DNA of 64,000 bases, taken from assembly GCA_947069175.1 (NCBI GenBank), contig CAMTDV010001633.1:58324102-58388101 (forward strand), written 5' to 3'. Below are positions 11,394 to 23,322 of the stretch, piece after piece (within the stretch, counting starts at the first letter, position 1; each line of letters opens with the position of its first letter). The notes beneath the pieces are model-generated. The model ran no database searches. It was not told the origin of the DNA and saw nothing but the letters and a program-made list of their open reading frames with translations. Source of the DNA: Scalesia atractyloides (Eukaryota > Streptophyta > Magnoliopsida > Asterales > Asteraceae). The translations under genes were made by a program, and so were the position numbers.

Positions 11394-12344
11394 TGAAGGG
11401 GTATGGTCCCAAAAACCTTGCGCCAACCAAGGAAACCACACCCACTACTAACTGCTAAGGAGATCTTGCGCAGACTCCTCTGCCAAAGAAAGACCTACTA
11501 AAACTCTGCGCCAAGTATCCAAAGAAGGAAAGGATCATTTATCTACCCTGCGTGGGCTCGCGCAAGGTTCAAAGTTAACCTTGACCAATTTCATTGGATA
11601 AACTCCATGCACAAACCTTACGCAAATATTTATATTAGAGAAAATACTCACCAAACGTTGCGCTAAGCAGCTGGGAGAAGAAAGAAGAGCAGTTAACTGA
11701 TTTGCGCCTCTCGCGCAAGGAAACAGTTAATCCTGAGAAACTTTCCTTTAGCAAAAATCCTTGAGTTGGTGCAGAAGCAAAGGGAATCTTTTCTGTTGTA
11801 ACAGACTGTACACGTGGCAAGCAACAGATGGGTAACAACTGTGAAACCTTCTAGAAGCCACTAATACCCAATCGTGCAAGCATCTTTTCGGTTATAACCA
11901 ATTGCCACGTGGCAGCATCTGGACGATTGGGAAAGATCACGGTGATGGCATGCTCACATCTACAAAATGTAGTGATCTCATGGTGACACGTGGTACCTCC
12001 CTAACCGTTGATGAGCTCACGATCCGTGTGCACCAATGGATTGTCACAAAACTTAACGGGATAGCAAAAGATTCCGTTAAAGTTACCATCTCTCATTTTG
12101 GCGCCAAACTCTGGCTATAAATAAGTAACTTGGACTTTAAGTAGAAGGTATTCACTCTCAACTACTCTCTCTCTTACTTCACTTTATTTCCGACTACCTG
12201 TACTTATTCTCACGCCGGAGGGTGGTCACGGAGAGAACCCCATTCTCCCGTGGCGAGCTGACAGTGTTTTGTTTTGAAGGATCAGTCGGAGTACTGTTAC
12301 ATCCATTATCATCACGAAACAAAGCGAAGGATTAACCCCTTTAT
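11394..12344 (+). repeat. Gypsy-1 5' LTR, 3' tail missing
   Basis: This 951-base stretch matches the 3' LTR 20565-21517 with few differences, which suggests a fairly recent insertion. The last 59 bases of the LTR, present at 21518-21576, are absent. In their place 12345-12396 is made of pieces repeated from the nearby gag leader (12456-12488) around a TTGGCGCC remnant of the primer site. Confidence 0.88.
12116..12123 (+). promoter_or_regulatory. TATA box of the Gypsy-1 LTR promoter
   Basis: TATAAATA occurs in the LTR at 12116-12123 and in the 3' LTR at 21287-21294, with a pyrimidine-rich CTCTCTCTCTTAC tract about 45 bases downstream. This is the usual layout of a plant LTR promoter; the transcription start itself is inferred. 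Confidence 0.6.
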
Positions 12345-12423
12345 CCATCGCGTCGGCGGAGCTCCTCATTGGCGCCCTCAGGTCGGAGATCCGTCGTTTT
12401 GTTTCACATAGATCTACAGCTTC

Positions 12424-13640
12424 ATGGCTGATGGATCATCATTTCCAGGTCCTCGATCGGAGATCCGTCGCGTCGGCGGAGCTCCTCAGGTCGATGGACA
12501 AATCGTTGAGGATTCGTCCGGTGAAGCTGATATTCTGTATGATCCTGATCATGCGAGTATTCCAGTAACACCGACGGCTCCTCATGTTGACATTGCATCA
12601 ATTCTCCCACCTGGAGAAACTCCATTATCATGGTTGATTAAACCGGAACTCCAGCTTTTCAAGCTCCGGTTGGTGCACCTCAGGCCCGTGCTTCACCGGC
12701 GCCTCGAGCGTTGAGTTACAGAACTCAGAACCAGGTTCGTGCACCTTCGCATGTATATGTAGATGGAACTGAGATGTACTCTAAAACCAGAAATGATTCT
12801 GTTTATTCTGGTAACAAAAATCAGGAAGAAAACGTTCAACGACGACAATCAATTCACTCACGTTTGGGCCCACGATTGTCTCAGAAGCGGGACACCCAAC
12901 ACGATGAGTATGATAAAACTTATGAGGAAGGAGATAGTGCAAGTGTTTTCAATCGTCTATCTGCAGATCATGCCAGTTACAAGCCTAGAATCCGAGCAGT
13001 GTATAATCCCTAGGCGGAACATGATTATAACTTGATTTATCGACCTACTGAAGCTGCAGAACAATCAAAATTCCTGAAGGAGATCGCTCTAGCTCCGCTA
13101 GAACGAGCAAAATTGCCATCGAACGTCGGAAAGTTTAATGGATTATCAGATCCAGATGATCACATGCATTCGTTTACTGGCGCAGGACTTATTGGAGGAT
13201 GGACTCTACCTATGTGGTGCCATCTGTTTGTTCAAACGTTAACTGGAGCCGCGCGACTCTGGTTCGACAATTTACCCACAGGTAAGCTCTCCTCATGGAA
13301 TGATCTTAAGGAAAAATTCCTTACTCATTTCAGTCAGCAGCGTCGTTATGTTAGAGATTCGTCAGATGTTATGAACATTTGGCGAAGAGACAATGAGGGT
13401 TTGGAAGACTTCATTACGCGGTATAAGAAGGAGGTGTTAGAGATCGGTGATGTACCTGAAGATCTTATCCGCGCACAGTTCAAGTACGCGGTAAGATGTG
13501 ACGAAATGATTAAGGTACTTTCTGGTACTGCTGGTTTGCCAAAAAGTTGGGATAAGCTCATGGCAACAACCAAGGTCTATGCGCAGACTGAGCGCAACCT
13601 TAATTCAAACAGACCCCCTCTACCTCAGCATCGTCCTGAG
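12424..13640 (+). pseudogene. Gypsy-1 gag, broken and 3'-truncated
   Basis: Gag starts at ATG 12424. The frame shifts near 12,655-12,715 and meets TAG at 13012-13014, then runs on from 13,015. The part at 13,110-13,600 carries the retrotransposon gag (capsid) domain, seen as GKFNGLSDPDDH, LTGAARLWFDNLP and W..LKEKFLTHF. The C-terminal zinc-knuckle region is missing, because about 13,640 joins directly to the middle of the reverse transcriptase. The product would package element RNA; this copy cannot make a full one. Confidence 0.85.
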
Positions 13641-14493
13641 GATCTTTGTTACACAAAAAATGCCCTTTGGTCTCCGCAATGCAGGATCTACTTATCAAAG
13701 ATTAATGGACACCGTCTTCGGCGATGATATCGGCAAGACAGTAGAAGTATACATTGATGATTTGGTCATCATGAGCAACTCAGAGGATATGATGCGAGAA
13801 ATTATCCAGAAAACCTTCGATTCTTTGTGCAAGGTCAATTTAAAGTTAAACCCGAGAAAGTGCTCTTTTGGCATGGAGGAAGGAAAGTTCCTTGGTTTTG
13901 TGGTTACAAAAGAAGGATTCAAAGTTAATCCAGAAAAGGTGGAGGCCATCCAAAAGATGTCGTCTCCCACTACCATCAAAGAAATGCAACGGTTAGCTGG
14001 GAGATTAGCTGCGCTTAACCGCTTTTTGGCCAATCATGCTGCAAAATCATTTCCATTTATCCGAACCTTGCGCAACTGTGTTAAAAGTAAAACGTTTGTC
14101 TGGACTCCCGAAGCGGAGAAAGCTTTTCAAGAAATGAAAGACTGTCTTATACAACTGCCCACACTTACGGCTCCGCGCAACAAGGAACCAATGATCCTTT
14201 ACCTTTCCGCTTCTCCAGCGGCAGTTGGAGCAGTCTTAATGGTGGATCGAGAAGGCGTCCAGTCTCCAATATATTACATCAGCAAAATGCTGAACGATCC
14301 AGAGAAACGTTATTCTATAATGGATAAATTAGTGTTAGCTCTTGTTCACGCTTCGCGACGACTGAGACGATATTTTTCAGGACACGTCATTACGGTCCTG
14401 ACTAATTATCATATTGGTCAAGTCTTATCTAAACCAGATGTCTCAGGATGCCTCGCGAAGTGGGCAATCGAATTGGGAGCATACAACATTTGA
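13641..14493 (+). pseudogene. Gypsy-1 reverse transcriptase (C-terminal half) and RNase H
   Basis: The sequence enters reverse transcriptase at the CYTKMPFGLRNAG motif, with one extra A causing a frameshift at about 13,655. The catalytic YIDD box is present (VEVYIDDLVIMS, about 13,746-13,780), followed by the thumb, the GAVLMVDREG RNase H core and the YFSGH region. The protease and the fingers half of the polymerase are absent. A TGA at 14491-14493 interrupts the frame before the second RNase H; CGA is the likely original codon. Confidence 0.9.
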
Positions 14494-16325
14494 TACAAGC
14501 CACGACCAGCCATCAAGGGTCAAGTGTTAGTTGATTTCGTCGCTAAAATTCCAGCAGATAAAATTGAAGAATGCAAAGCGATTCAAAATCCAGTGCCCAT
14601 CGTTGATGACAGAGCATGTATCTTATATACTGATGGCGCATCAAACAACGATGGGGCAGGAGTTGGGTTACGCTTGATAAGTCCAGACGCCGAAGAGGTT
14701 AGTTATGCAATTCGGCTCGAGTTTAAGAGTACGAATAATGAGGCAGAATACGAAGCTTTCTTAGCAGGCCTACGCCTGGCTATTAAGATGGGTGCATCTA
14801 ACTTAACTGCTCATGTTGACTCCAAGCTAGTTTCCGAGCAAATTACTGGTTCTTACGATGCAAAGGGTGATGTTATGCCTCTCTACCTAGAACAAGCGAA
14901 GGCTCTTGTCACCCAGTTTAAGCAGTTCAAAGTCGTTCACATAAACCGAAGCGAAAATAAACATGCTGATGCCTTGAGCAAATTAGCTGCGACAAGTTTT
15001 CAACATTTGGCAAGAGAGGTTCGCATCGAAGTGTTAAGCAACCCATCTGTCCCACTCAAACAGGTAAGCATGGTTGAAATCGGAGATCCATCTTGGATGT
15101 CTCCAATTATCATGTACCTGCTACATGGGACACTCCCAGCAGATAAAGCTCAAGCAAGAAAAATACGGTGCAAGGCCATCAATTATGAAATGGCAGATGG
15201 TATCTTATATCGAAGGTCGTATTCAAGACCTTTGCTTCGTGGTGTGAGCAAACATGATGCGCAAAATTTAGTACGGGAAATACATGAGGGATTATGTGGT
15301 ATCCATTCTGGACTGCGCATGGTGGTGGCCAAGATCATGAGTACAGGCTATTACTGGCCTGGAATGTATGTTGATGCAGTAGAGATTCTGCGCAAGTGTA
15401 TGACTTGTCAGCGGCATGCTCCGAAGATACTGCGCCCAAAGAATCCTCTTGTTCCGATAACCACTGCTTGGCCTTTCCAACAGTGGGGGATTGATCTTAT
15501 CGAACCTTTTCCTGATGCGCCAGGCGCAGTCAAGTTTGTTATTGTTGCAGTAGACTATTTCACCAAATGGGTGGAAGCTAAGCCATTAGCATCCACCACA
15601 GCCATGGTAGTTCGTAAATTTATATGGGAACACATTATCTGCCGTTTCGGCCTACCATTACGAATCATCACCGACAATCGTCCCAATCTCACAGCTGCAG
15701 AACTACAAGCCTGGATGCAGGAAATGAAAATCGAACATGTTTTTGCCTCTGTTGCCCATCCGTAGGCAAACGATCACGTAGAAAGCATAAACAAACAACT
15801 GGTGGAAGGCATAAAAGCACGCCTGGGCACGGCGCGACGTGGCTGGGTTGATGAATTACCAAGTATACTATGGGCGCATCGGACGATGCCAAAAACAAGC
15901 ACTGGTGAAACACCATTTAGTCTTGTTTACGGCGCAGAAGCTGTAATACCCGCGGAAATCGGCCTTCCGTCACCCAGAATGATAGCCCTTGAAAAGCAGA
16001 ATAATGAAGAGCAGCGCCGACTTGATCTTGACTTAGTTGAGGAGAGGTGCGAGAATGCAGCGATACGCGAAGCAAAGTACAAATCTCAAATGGAAAAAAT
16101 ATTACAACAAACGGGTACGCGTATGCACCTTCTTACCTGGAGATTTTGTACTTCGCGACAATGAAGCATCAAACGTTGAAAAGCCATGTAAACTGGCACC
16201 AAAATGGAAGGACCTTATGTGATTCATGAAGTCCTTGGCAAAGGAGCATACACATTGAAGCGTTTGGACGGTTCCAGCGTCCCGCGAACCTGGAACGCCC
16301 AGCAGCTGTGCAGGTGTTACATGTA
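14494..16325 (+). pseudogene. Gypsy-1 second RNase H and integrase, interrupted
   Basis: After the stop at 14491 the same frame continues with YTDGASNNDGAGVG and NNEAEYEAFLAGL, the archaeal-type RNase H added in Tat elements. Next come the HHCC-type zinc domain (GIHSGLR...CMTCQRH), the integrase core (WGIDLIEPFPDAPG, DYFTKWVEAK, FGLPLRIITDN) and a TAG at 15763-15765 in the HPQAN motif, where Gypsy-2 keeps Gln. The rest of the core follows (HRTMPKTSTGETPFSLVYG), then a frameshift near 16,120 and the C-terminal DFVLR...LAPKW / WNAQQLCRCY segment to about 16,325. Confidence 0.88.
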
Positions 16326-16718
16326 ATCTCAGAGCTCATCAAGCCATGCGCTTTACATGAGCCTGCTTACATTAGTTTTCATTTGTAATCTTAGTGGCAG
16401 ATTGTAAGCTTTACGCATTATCAATAAAATAACATACTTTCTGTCACTACTTACATTCTTTTATATATTTATTACAAATGCATGCAATTCCTTTGGATAA
16501 ACAAAAACACATACTCATGAGCCACAAGATGACACAATGCTTACGCTCACACATGAGGTTACTTATTGTTCATTTGTCTATCCGAAACAAGTAATTTGTC
16601 ACATGCAAAAATTGTAAACTAAATATATTATATTCACAATAGAAGTACTTGCGCATCAAGCGCAACGATACATCAAAAAGAAAATACAAACATCTACGAA
16701 AATGGAAACAATCTAACT
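16326..16718. other. Gypsy-1 spacer between integrase and antisense gene
   Basis: About 390 bases of AT-rich non-coding sequence separate the two convergent coding blocks. AATAAA at about 16,422 could serve as a polyadenylation signal for sense transcripts. No further gene is seen. Confidence 0.5.
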
Positions 16719-19700
16719 CTATTTCCCTGCATCCTTTGCACCTTCTTGTTTCTCCGCTTCCGAAAAGATCTCTTTTAATCTATCAACGAAATCATCATGC
16801 TGCAGCGCAGCGTCAACAAGGTCCATAACAGGGATATGCAAATGATCATAACTCTCTTTGGCAGCAATATAAAGAGCAATAGTATCGATTCCATGAGTAG
16901 CAGCGCGGCTTGTATCCCATTGGGTTTTCAGCGCATGGGCCACATGAAGTGTGAATTCCTTATATCCCTCAGCATGGCCATCATTCCGCGCTGCCACCAT
17001 TAGTTCCGCCACCCTCGCATCTAACTCCGTAGAGTTCAAGATGGAGTTTGCAATCTGCAAGACAAAAACGTCAGTGTAAGATATAATAATTCAGCACAGA
17101 TGTATATATCTCAAGAAAGGGATAGTACCTCCACAATCGCATATTCCTGCAACCAGGTAAGCTGGTTCATCAAGGACTCTGTCAGGCTCTCTGCGGTAGC
17201 ACGAACGACCTCCGTATCATTAATTTTCTGTTCGCCTTCGGTCAAACGTCGGATCAAGTCGGCCTTCTCAATTCGATGAAGGTTGATATCCTTTTTCAAA
17301 GTATCAACCTCATCCTGCAGCCGCGCCTGGTCAAATAACATAGAGGTTAGATCGTCAATCTCTTTATTCTTAAGGAGGAGAGTCATTTTGGTTGCTACCT
17401 CATTCTGCTCACTCCTCTCCCTATGAGAACGAGCCTCTGCCGCAGCAGCAACCGCATCATCTTTCTCCTTTTTAAGTTTTTCAATCTCGTTGCATAGAGA
17501 AATCTTCTCATTATTATCCCGATCACAAGCCTCCACAAAGCGCTTGCGATCGTCTGCGTGTTGCGCGGTAACAGCATCATACTTGCGCCTCTATGAAAGC
17601 GCAGACCACTCTTCAGTCTTTTTCTCCGCCTCAAACTTGGCCTTCGCTGCCTCAAATTCCATGACCATCTTCAGTGTATTCTCCCTTTCAAACTTGGCTT
17701 TCGCCTTACCAATTTCCACTTCATCGCGCTCCTTGTCCATGCTGCGCCATTCGCGCACAATCCTATTTATTGTGGAGGAGGCAAGGGCGGACTCTTGTAA
17801 ATATGACTCATACGTAGCCTCATGGTTTTTCTCTTCTTGGCGCTTCACCTCCGCCGTAGGGAAAATGCCCTTATACCACTCCCTGCAGGAGCGCCAACCG
17901 GTGAAGACATCACCCTGTTTAACTTTCCACACAGGTTGGTGGATTTCAGATGCCCGCTTATCTGAATAAGATCGATAATAAAAATCCCCAGACGTTTCCT
18001 CAGGGCGAATCGGCGATTCTTCATCAGAGTCTTCAAAAGAAGACATAAAATCTTCATCTTGTGTTGAAGGGCCAGCGCCCTTAGGAATAAACGTGGAGGG
18101 TTCAGCAATAGGTGTGGATGGTTTCTCTTGCCTCGCAGCTAATGACCCTTTCCCAGGAACATCTGAAGCAATATCTTTAAACTGCTCGCCAGCAGGATTC
18201 TTGGCGACGTCAGAGACAGTATATTTAACATGCTCGTCAGCAGGATTCTCAGCAGCAAATTGTTTCGGCTCTTCTTCTGGAGCCACTTTCTCAGACCCTT
18301 CTGGAATAATGGGGTCTGCATCAAAAATAGGGGTGCTCAGGTCCACATCTTCTCTTTCAGTGTTCTCAGGACTGCGCGGTGACGGTATAGAAGAAGTTGA
18401 TACCAGCACAACCTTTACAATTTTCTCTACAAAACCAGACAAGTGTTAAAACCCATAGCATTGAACAGACTACTTCACAAAGTGTGCAAAGTAGAAAACA
18501 TACCAGGAGAAAACTTCTTCGCGAAGGCGTCTAGATTGCCTTTTTTACCAATGCGCGGTCGCGCAACCTTTTTAGGCGGAGACAGTGGTGCAGTCTCAAC
18601 CTCTTTCCTCTTCTTGGAGGTACGCCTCAACGCCTCTTCAGGGCTTGAAGGAATCTCCAAAGGGTCATCCGGATTCGAGGCAGGGATAGATGAGGTGTCG
18701 ACAGGCTTAGGCTTTGGTTTCCTCAAACCTACAGGCGCAAGACCTTCTAATGAGTCTGACACCACCACGTAATCACACCAAGTGTCAGATACGAGACGTG
18801 TACCTTTCTTGCCTTCAACTTTTACAGCAGCAGATGGCTTAGCCTTTTGCTCTGTTTTGGAAGAAGTAGGCGTAGCAACAGCGGCAGTAGTTGGCTTCTT
18901 CTTTTTCTTTAATTCAGGGCCTACGCCCAAGTTTAGCAAATCATCTACATGGTCAATAATAAAGAAAGAAACATAGCGCCATAAGTTACATTGCAGTATT
19001 ACTTAAGAATCGGTATCTACAAGTAATATTGCAATAACTAACTCAGGCCTCGCAGTATATGACTTACCAGTAGTAGAAGAGGGCTGCGCATTGAGATCTT
19101 CCTTCTTGAGGATTTCAAAATTCCCCAGGATTTGATCAAACCATGGCTCTTCATTCTCTGCGAACGGCACCGCGGCCATCTTCCCGTTGTCTCTCTTATA
19201 CGCCACCAAGTACAAAGGCGCAACTGTTTAAGCAAAGCATAGCAACAGAATTTCACCAACGTGCAACAATTATGGAAAACAGTTCTAAAAATTAAGGAGT
19301 TACTTACCAACTCCATCCTCGGTATAAACCGGTTTCTCTTGTCTTTCCTTCTTCCAGAGGATGCTCATACCTGCAGCAATTAAGGCCCTCTCCGGCAACA
19401 TGATGTTGGGCACATCTTTTATATTTTGGTACCACACTTCGCTGGTCAAAATGGCCAACGTCTCCAACTCTATATCCTCTCCGGCCCTAAACGTCATCGT
19501 CATCGGAATAACCGCTGCCTTCACGTAGAAAAACTTCTGTTTCCAGTCATGATAAGATTTTGGTGGCACCACCAACAAACGTTTGGCTTGCACACGTTGT
19601 TGGAATGAATAAAAACCTAAAGAACAATGAAGCTGGTATAATACTCGAAACTTCTCCACCGTCGGTATAATTTGCATCGACCGGCAGACGAACTCGAAGT

Positions 19701-20002
19701 GTCGGATCCTCACCAATCCCATCGGATTTAGTCGAGAAATATGAAACTTGTAGAAATCAAGGATCTCCAACATAAAGTGGGTCACCGGTAATCTAAAATT
19801 GCCTTCGGCAAAGTAATCGTAGAATAAAGTAATGTAGCCGGCCGGAGCGTACGCCGCCGTAGCATCCTCCTTAGGGTAAAAAGCTCCCCAGTACTTGGCA
19901 AATAGAAAGTTGTCAACCAGGGCATCAAATTATGCTTTCCCCCTCTTTAACGGTGGAAGAGTACGCCGGCGTCTCAACTCTCCCGGTACTAGAGGTCGCC
20001 AT
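16719..20002 (-). pseudogene. Gypsy-1 antisense gene, five exons: 'putative gypsy type transposon' domain plus coiled coil
   Basis: Five minus-strand exons splice with GT-AG sites: 20002-19308, 19223-19068, 18944-18504, 18426-17129 and 17054-16719. Phases agree throughout except one frameshift near 19,930 in exon 1. The product would be about 970 residues. Exon 1 has the globular domain known from plant 'transposase (putative) gypsy type' proteins (AYAPAGYITLFYDYF, RIRHFEFVCR). Exons 3 and 4 are charged and low in complexity (Lys-, Pro- and Ser-rich), and the second half of exon 4 is a long heptad-type coiled coil. Exon 5 is a helical tail. A TAG at 17591-17593 breaks exon 4. Such antisense genes sit between integrase and the 3' LTR in Tat elements; their function is unknown. 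Confidence 0.82.
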
Positions 20003-20550
20003 TAAGACTTGCAGAAAGAAATCTTGAAGGAAAGTTTTTTCAGAAAACAGGAAGATGATCGGAATATATGCAGTCGCTGGAAACTATGAATACACTTTGT
20101 TTCTCTCTCTAGAATTTCAAAGGGTGAAGAAGCAAATGGAAACACATTTCCCTTATATATACTAATCACAATTAATGCCAGATATGACTGCAGCGACTTT
20201 TGCGACAGTTACACATCCCCAGGTAACTGCAAGGGTGAGTGGGGAACATTAATCGCCCCACGCGCGTGAGTGTTGCCGAATTATCATTAAATGCAATAGG
20301 ACATGTACTGTTGACAACCTGTCAACAGTACCACCACGTCTCAAGAACGTGCATGTTCACTAACTACATTATCTGGATAAGTGACACGTGTCCAAGTATA
20401 TTTGAAATTCAAAGTATTTTCCAAAGATCACTTGTGACACGTCACCAAGAAAGCATAAAGCAACAAAAAACCAACACCCATACAACACAGCATATTTATC
20501 TCAAGTCCAGTGCCCCACCTACTCTCTACTTCAACATAGGAGCAACACTT

Positions 20551-20564
20551 GACTAGGGGGGACT
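20551..20564 (+). promoter_or_regulatory. Gypsy-1 polypurine tract
   Basis: GACTAGGGGGGACT directly precedes the 3' LTR start at 20565 and is the expected plus-strand primer for reverse transcription. Confidence 0.7.
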
Positions 20565-21576
20565 TGAAGGGGTATGGTCCCAAAAACCTTGCGCCAACCA
20601 AGGAAACCATACCCACTACTAACTACTAAGGAGATCTTGCGCAGACTCCTCTGCCAAAGAAAGACCTACTAAAACTCTGTGCCAAGTATCCAAAGAAGGA
20701 AAGGATCACTTAACTACCCTGTGCGGGCTCGCGCAAGGTTCAAAGTTAACCTTGACCAATTTCCTTGGATAAACTCCATGCACAAACCTTGCGCAGATAT
20801 TTATATCAGAGCAAATACTCACCAAACGTTGCGCTAAGCAGCTGGGAGAAGAAAGAAGAGCAGTTAACTGATTTGCGCCTCTTGCGCAAGGAAACAGTTA
20901 ATCCTGAGAAACTTTCCCTTAGCAAAAATCCTTGAGTTGGTGCAGAAGCAAAGGGAATCTTTTCTGTTGTAATAGACTGTACACGTGGCAAGAACAGATG
21001 GGTAACAGCTGTGAAACCTTCTAGAAGCCACTAATACCCAATCGTGCAAGCATCTTTTCGGTTATAACCAATTGCCACATGGCAGCATCTGGACGATTGA
21101 GAAAGATCACGGTGATGGCATGCTCACATCTACAAAATGTAGTGATCTCATGGTGACACGTGGTACCTCCCTAACCGTTGATGAGCTCACGATCCGTGTG
21201 CACTAACGGATTGCCACAAAACTTAACGGGATAGCAAAAGATTCCGTTAAAGTTACCATCTCTCATTTTGGCGCCCAAACTTTGGCTATAAATAAGTAAC
21301 TTGGACTTCAAGTAGAAGGTATTCACTCTCAACTACTCTCTCTCTTACTTCACTTTATTTCCGACTAGCTGTACTTATTCTCACGCCGGAGGGTGGTCAC
21401 GGAGAGAACCCTCCAACTCCCCGTGGCGAGCTGACGGTGTTTTGTTTTGCAGGATCAGTAAGAGTATTGTTACATCCGTTATCATCACGAAACAAAGCAA
21501 AGGATTAACCCCTTTATGCAGAGCCCCTTACATAAATCTACTCAGATTCAGGTCTAGTTGATCTAGGGTTTCTTCA
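20565..21576 (+). repeat. Gypsy-1 3' LTR, complete
   Basis: This 1,012-base LTR starts TGAAGGGGTATGG and ends TTTCTTCA. It contains the TATA box at 21287 and is the reference for the truncated 5' LTR. The region 20,003-20,550 before it is the promoter side of the antisense gene and the element's 3' untranslated part; no other gene is seen there. Confidence 0.93.
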
Positions 21577-22545
21577 CGTCTCATACTGTTTTTTAGATAA
21601 TGTTTCATTTACAATTTTTTATGCGTACATGATTATCAAGTCAACACTCTTGCATTTTAAATTATCAACTTGTTTTTTTCAAAATGAACAACAATTTTTT
21701 TCATTTCCTTAATAAACTAACATGAACACATGTTTCGTAAACGTTTGTTTACGTTCGTTCATTTGAATTTGTTTAAGTTGGTTCATTTACCTTTATTTAT
21801 GTTCGCTTGTTTACGTTAACTTATTTTCATTGGTCTGCTTATATTAAATTCGTTAGTTTACGTTTCTCTATGTAAATAATTATTTTTTTAGTTACAGTAC
21901 AATTTCGTCTAGTTTTATAAGTTTGAAATATTACCCATTATTGACTAATCTGCTTTTATTAATTTTTTCCTAATAGACTGATGTTCATGCTTGATATTAC
22001 CATTATCTTCGTGCTTGTTTATAATCCTGAAATTACAGGAAAATACTTTATTTTAAAATTACATATCGTACATAAAAATAAAGGGAATAAAAAAAAGAAA
22101 AGCATTTAAAAAAAGAAAAACATTTAAAAATACTTAAAATAAGTCAGATAATAAATAAAATAAAAAGTGTAGTTTGGTTAAAAACGTGTTATTGAATTAA
22201 AAAATAAAAGCAAAAAAATACAACATATTAGTTTACAATAAAAAAACTGAAACGCTCATTTTGGTAGATAATTTATTAAATGACCTATTTTGGTAAATAT
22301 TTTTTCCACCATCACCAGTGTAGGAAAAAACTTAAAGAAAACACTCATTTTAGTAAATATTTTTCAAATCACCCATTTTGGTAAATATTTTTTCCACCAT
22401 CATCATTTTGGAAAAAAAAAACACTTGTATATTCACTAGGTTATAACCCCGTGTATTACATGGGTTAAGTAAATTAAAAATAAATAGTTAATGACGAAGA
22501 TTGAACATTATGAAACAATTTTTTAAGATAGTTGTATCTTAAAAG
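21577..22545. other. AT-rich flank (copy A) between Gypsy-1 and Gypsy-2
   Basis: This continues the DNA at 11,269-11,393 that Gypsy-1 interrupted. It contains GTTTACGTTCGTTCATTTG-like repeats at about 21,740-21,830 and a repeated GGTAAATATTTTTTCCACCAT block at about 22,285-22,400. Near 22,436 lies TATAACCCCGTGTATTACA, a motif common in dispersed plant repeats. The whole stretch recurs at 55,891-56,864. No gene is present. Confidence 0.85.
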
Positions 22546-23222
22546 TGTTGGGGATAGAATTTTAGTGCTTATGGATCATGTATCCCTTATTGAGCCTAGA
22601 TCATGGATCCTCAAGTTATGGTGCAGGAAGGCTAAGGATCACTGATTCTCATTATTATTCTAATTAACTAACAATTGTTTCCAGTATATTATGGTCTTGT
22701 TTTGCAGGTGCATTTCGAAAGGGCCTACTCTAACTGGGAATCAAGGGGAATATGCTCTTATTCCAGCACGTGTAGGGAGTTCATGACCGTTGATAGCGAA
22801 CATGGGATATTACCATAATTTCGAATAGTTAGTTAAGGATAATTTTTAGCTGGTTATTAGGGGTATTGAGCTTGATAGAAAGACACTGTGTCACATTTTT
22901 GATAACACACAACACTACACATTTACTCTCGAAATACTCTTATGTTTCTCTGGAGAACAATAACACTAGAAACGATTGTAACGAGCTCAATATTTCCGAA
23001 GTTGTAATTGTTCTTATCTAATATAGTTGATAGTGATAGTTTTCACTATCCGAGGTTTTTTATGCCGGAGATCATTCATTGATCAAGGGCTTTTTCCTCG
23101 TATAAATCTCGATGTTCTTCATTAATTACATTCATATCTTGTCCATACATTTGTTTGATACACAAGCACTCAACCTCACATTCAAAGTTTGGTTACATTA
23201 TCCTTAATCAGATTTTTGACCA
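22546..23222 (+). repeat. Gypsy-2 5' LTR
   Basis: The LTR starts TGTTGGGGATAGAATTTTAG and matches 54971-55610 and 56865-57534. The end is set at ...TTTTTGACCA because GAG TTTGGCGCC (primer-site region) follows; an end at ...CTTAATCA is also possible. Confidence 0.82.
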
Positions 23223-23228
23223 AAAGAG

Positions 23229-23248
23229 TTTGGCGCCCACCATGGGGC
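23229..23248 (+). promoter_or_regulatory. Gypsy-2 primer-binding site region
   Basis: TTTGGCGCCCACCATGGGGC follows the LTR by a few bases. TTTGGCGCC is the typical primer site start in Tat-type plant elements. The matching tRNA was not determined. Confidence 0.55.
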
Positions 23249-23322
23249 AATCGGTGCTTCAATTCTAAAATCTCATTCATTTCATTCGTTTCTATTCATT
23301 TTCATCCATTCTTTTCAACTAC

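Larger units (their letters stand above)
11394..21576 (+). mobile_element. Gypsy-1: Ty3/gypsy LTR retrotransposon, Tat lineage, defective
   Basis: A 10.2-kb element bounded by TG...CA LTRs and a 5-base target duplication, CATCT (11389-11393) versus CGTCT (21577-21581), differing by one CpG-type transition. The intact site CGTCT is found unoccupied in the copy near 55,890. Gene order is LTR, gag, RT, RNase H, second (archaeal-type) RNase H, integrase on plus, then an antisense multi-exon gene, then LTR. The double RNase H and the antisense gene are features of the Tat lineage. Gag-pol has an internal deletion and several stops, so it is not autonomous. Confidence 0.93.
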
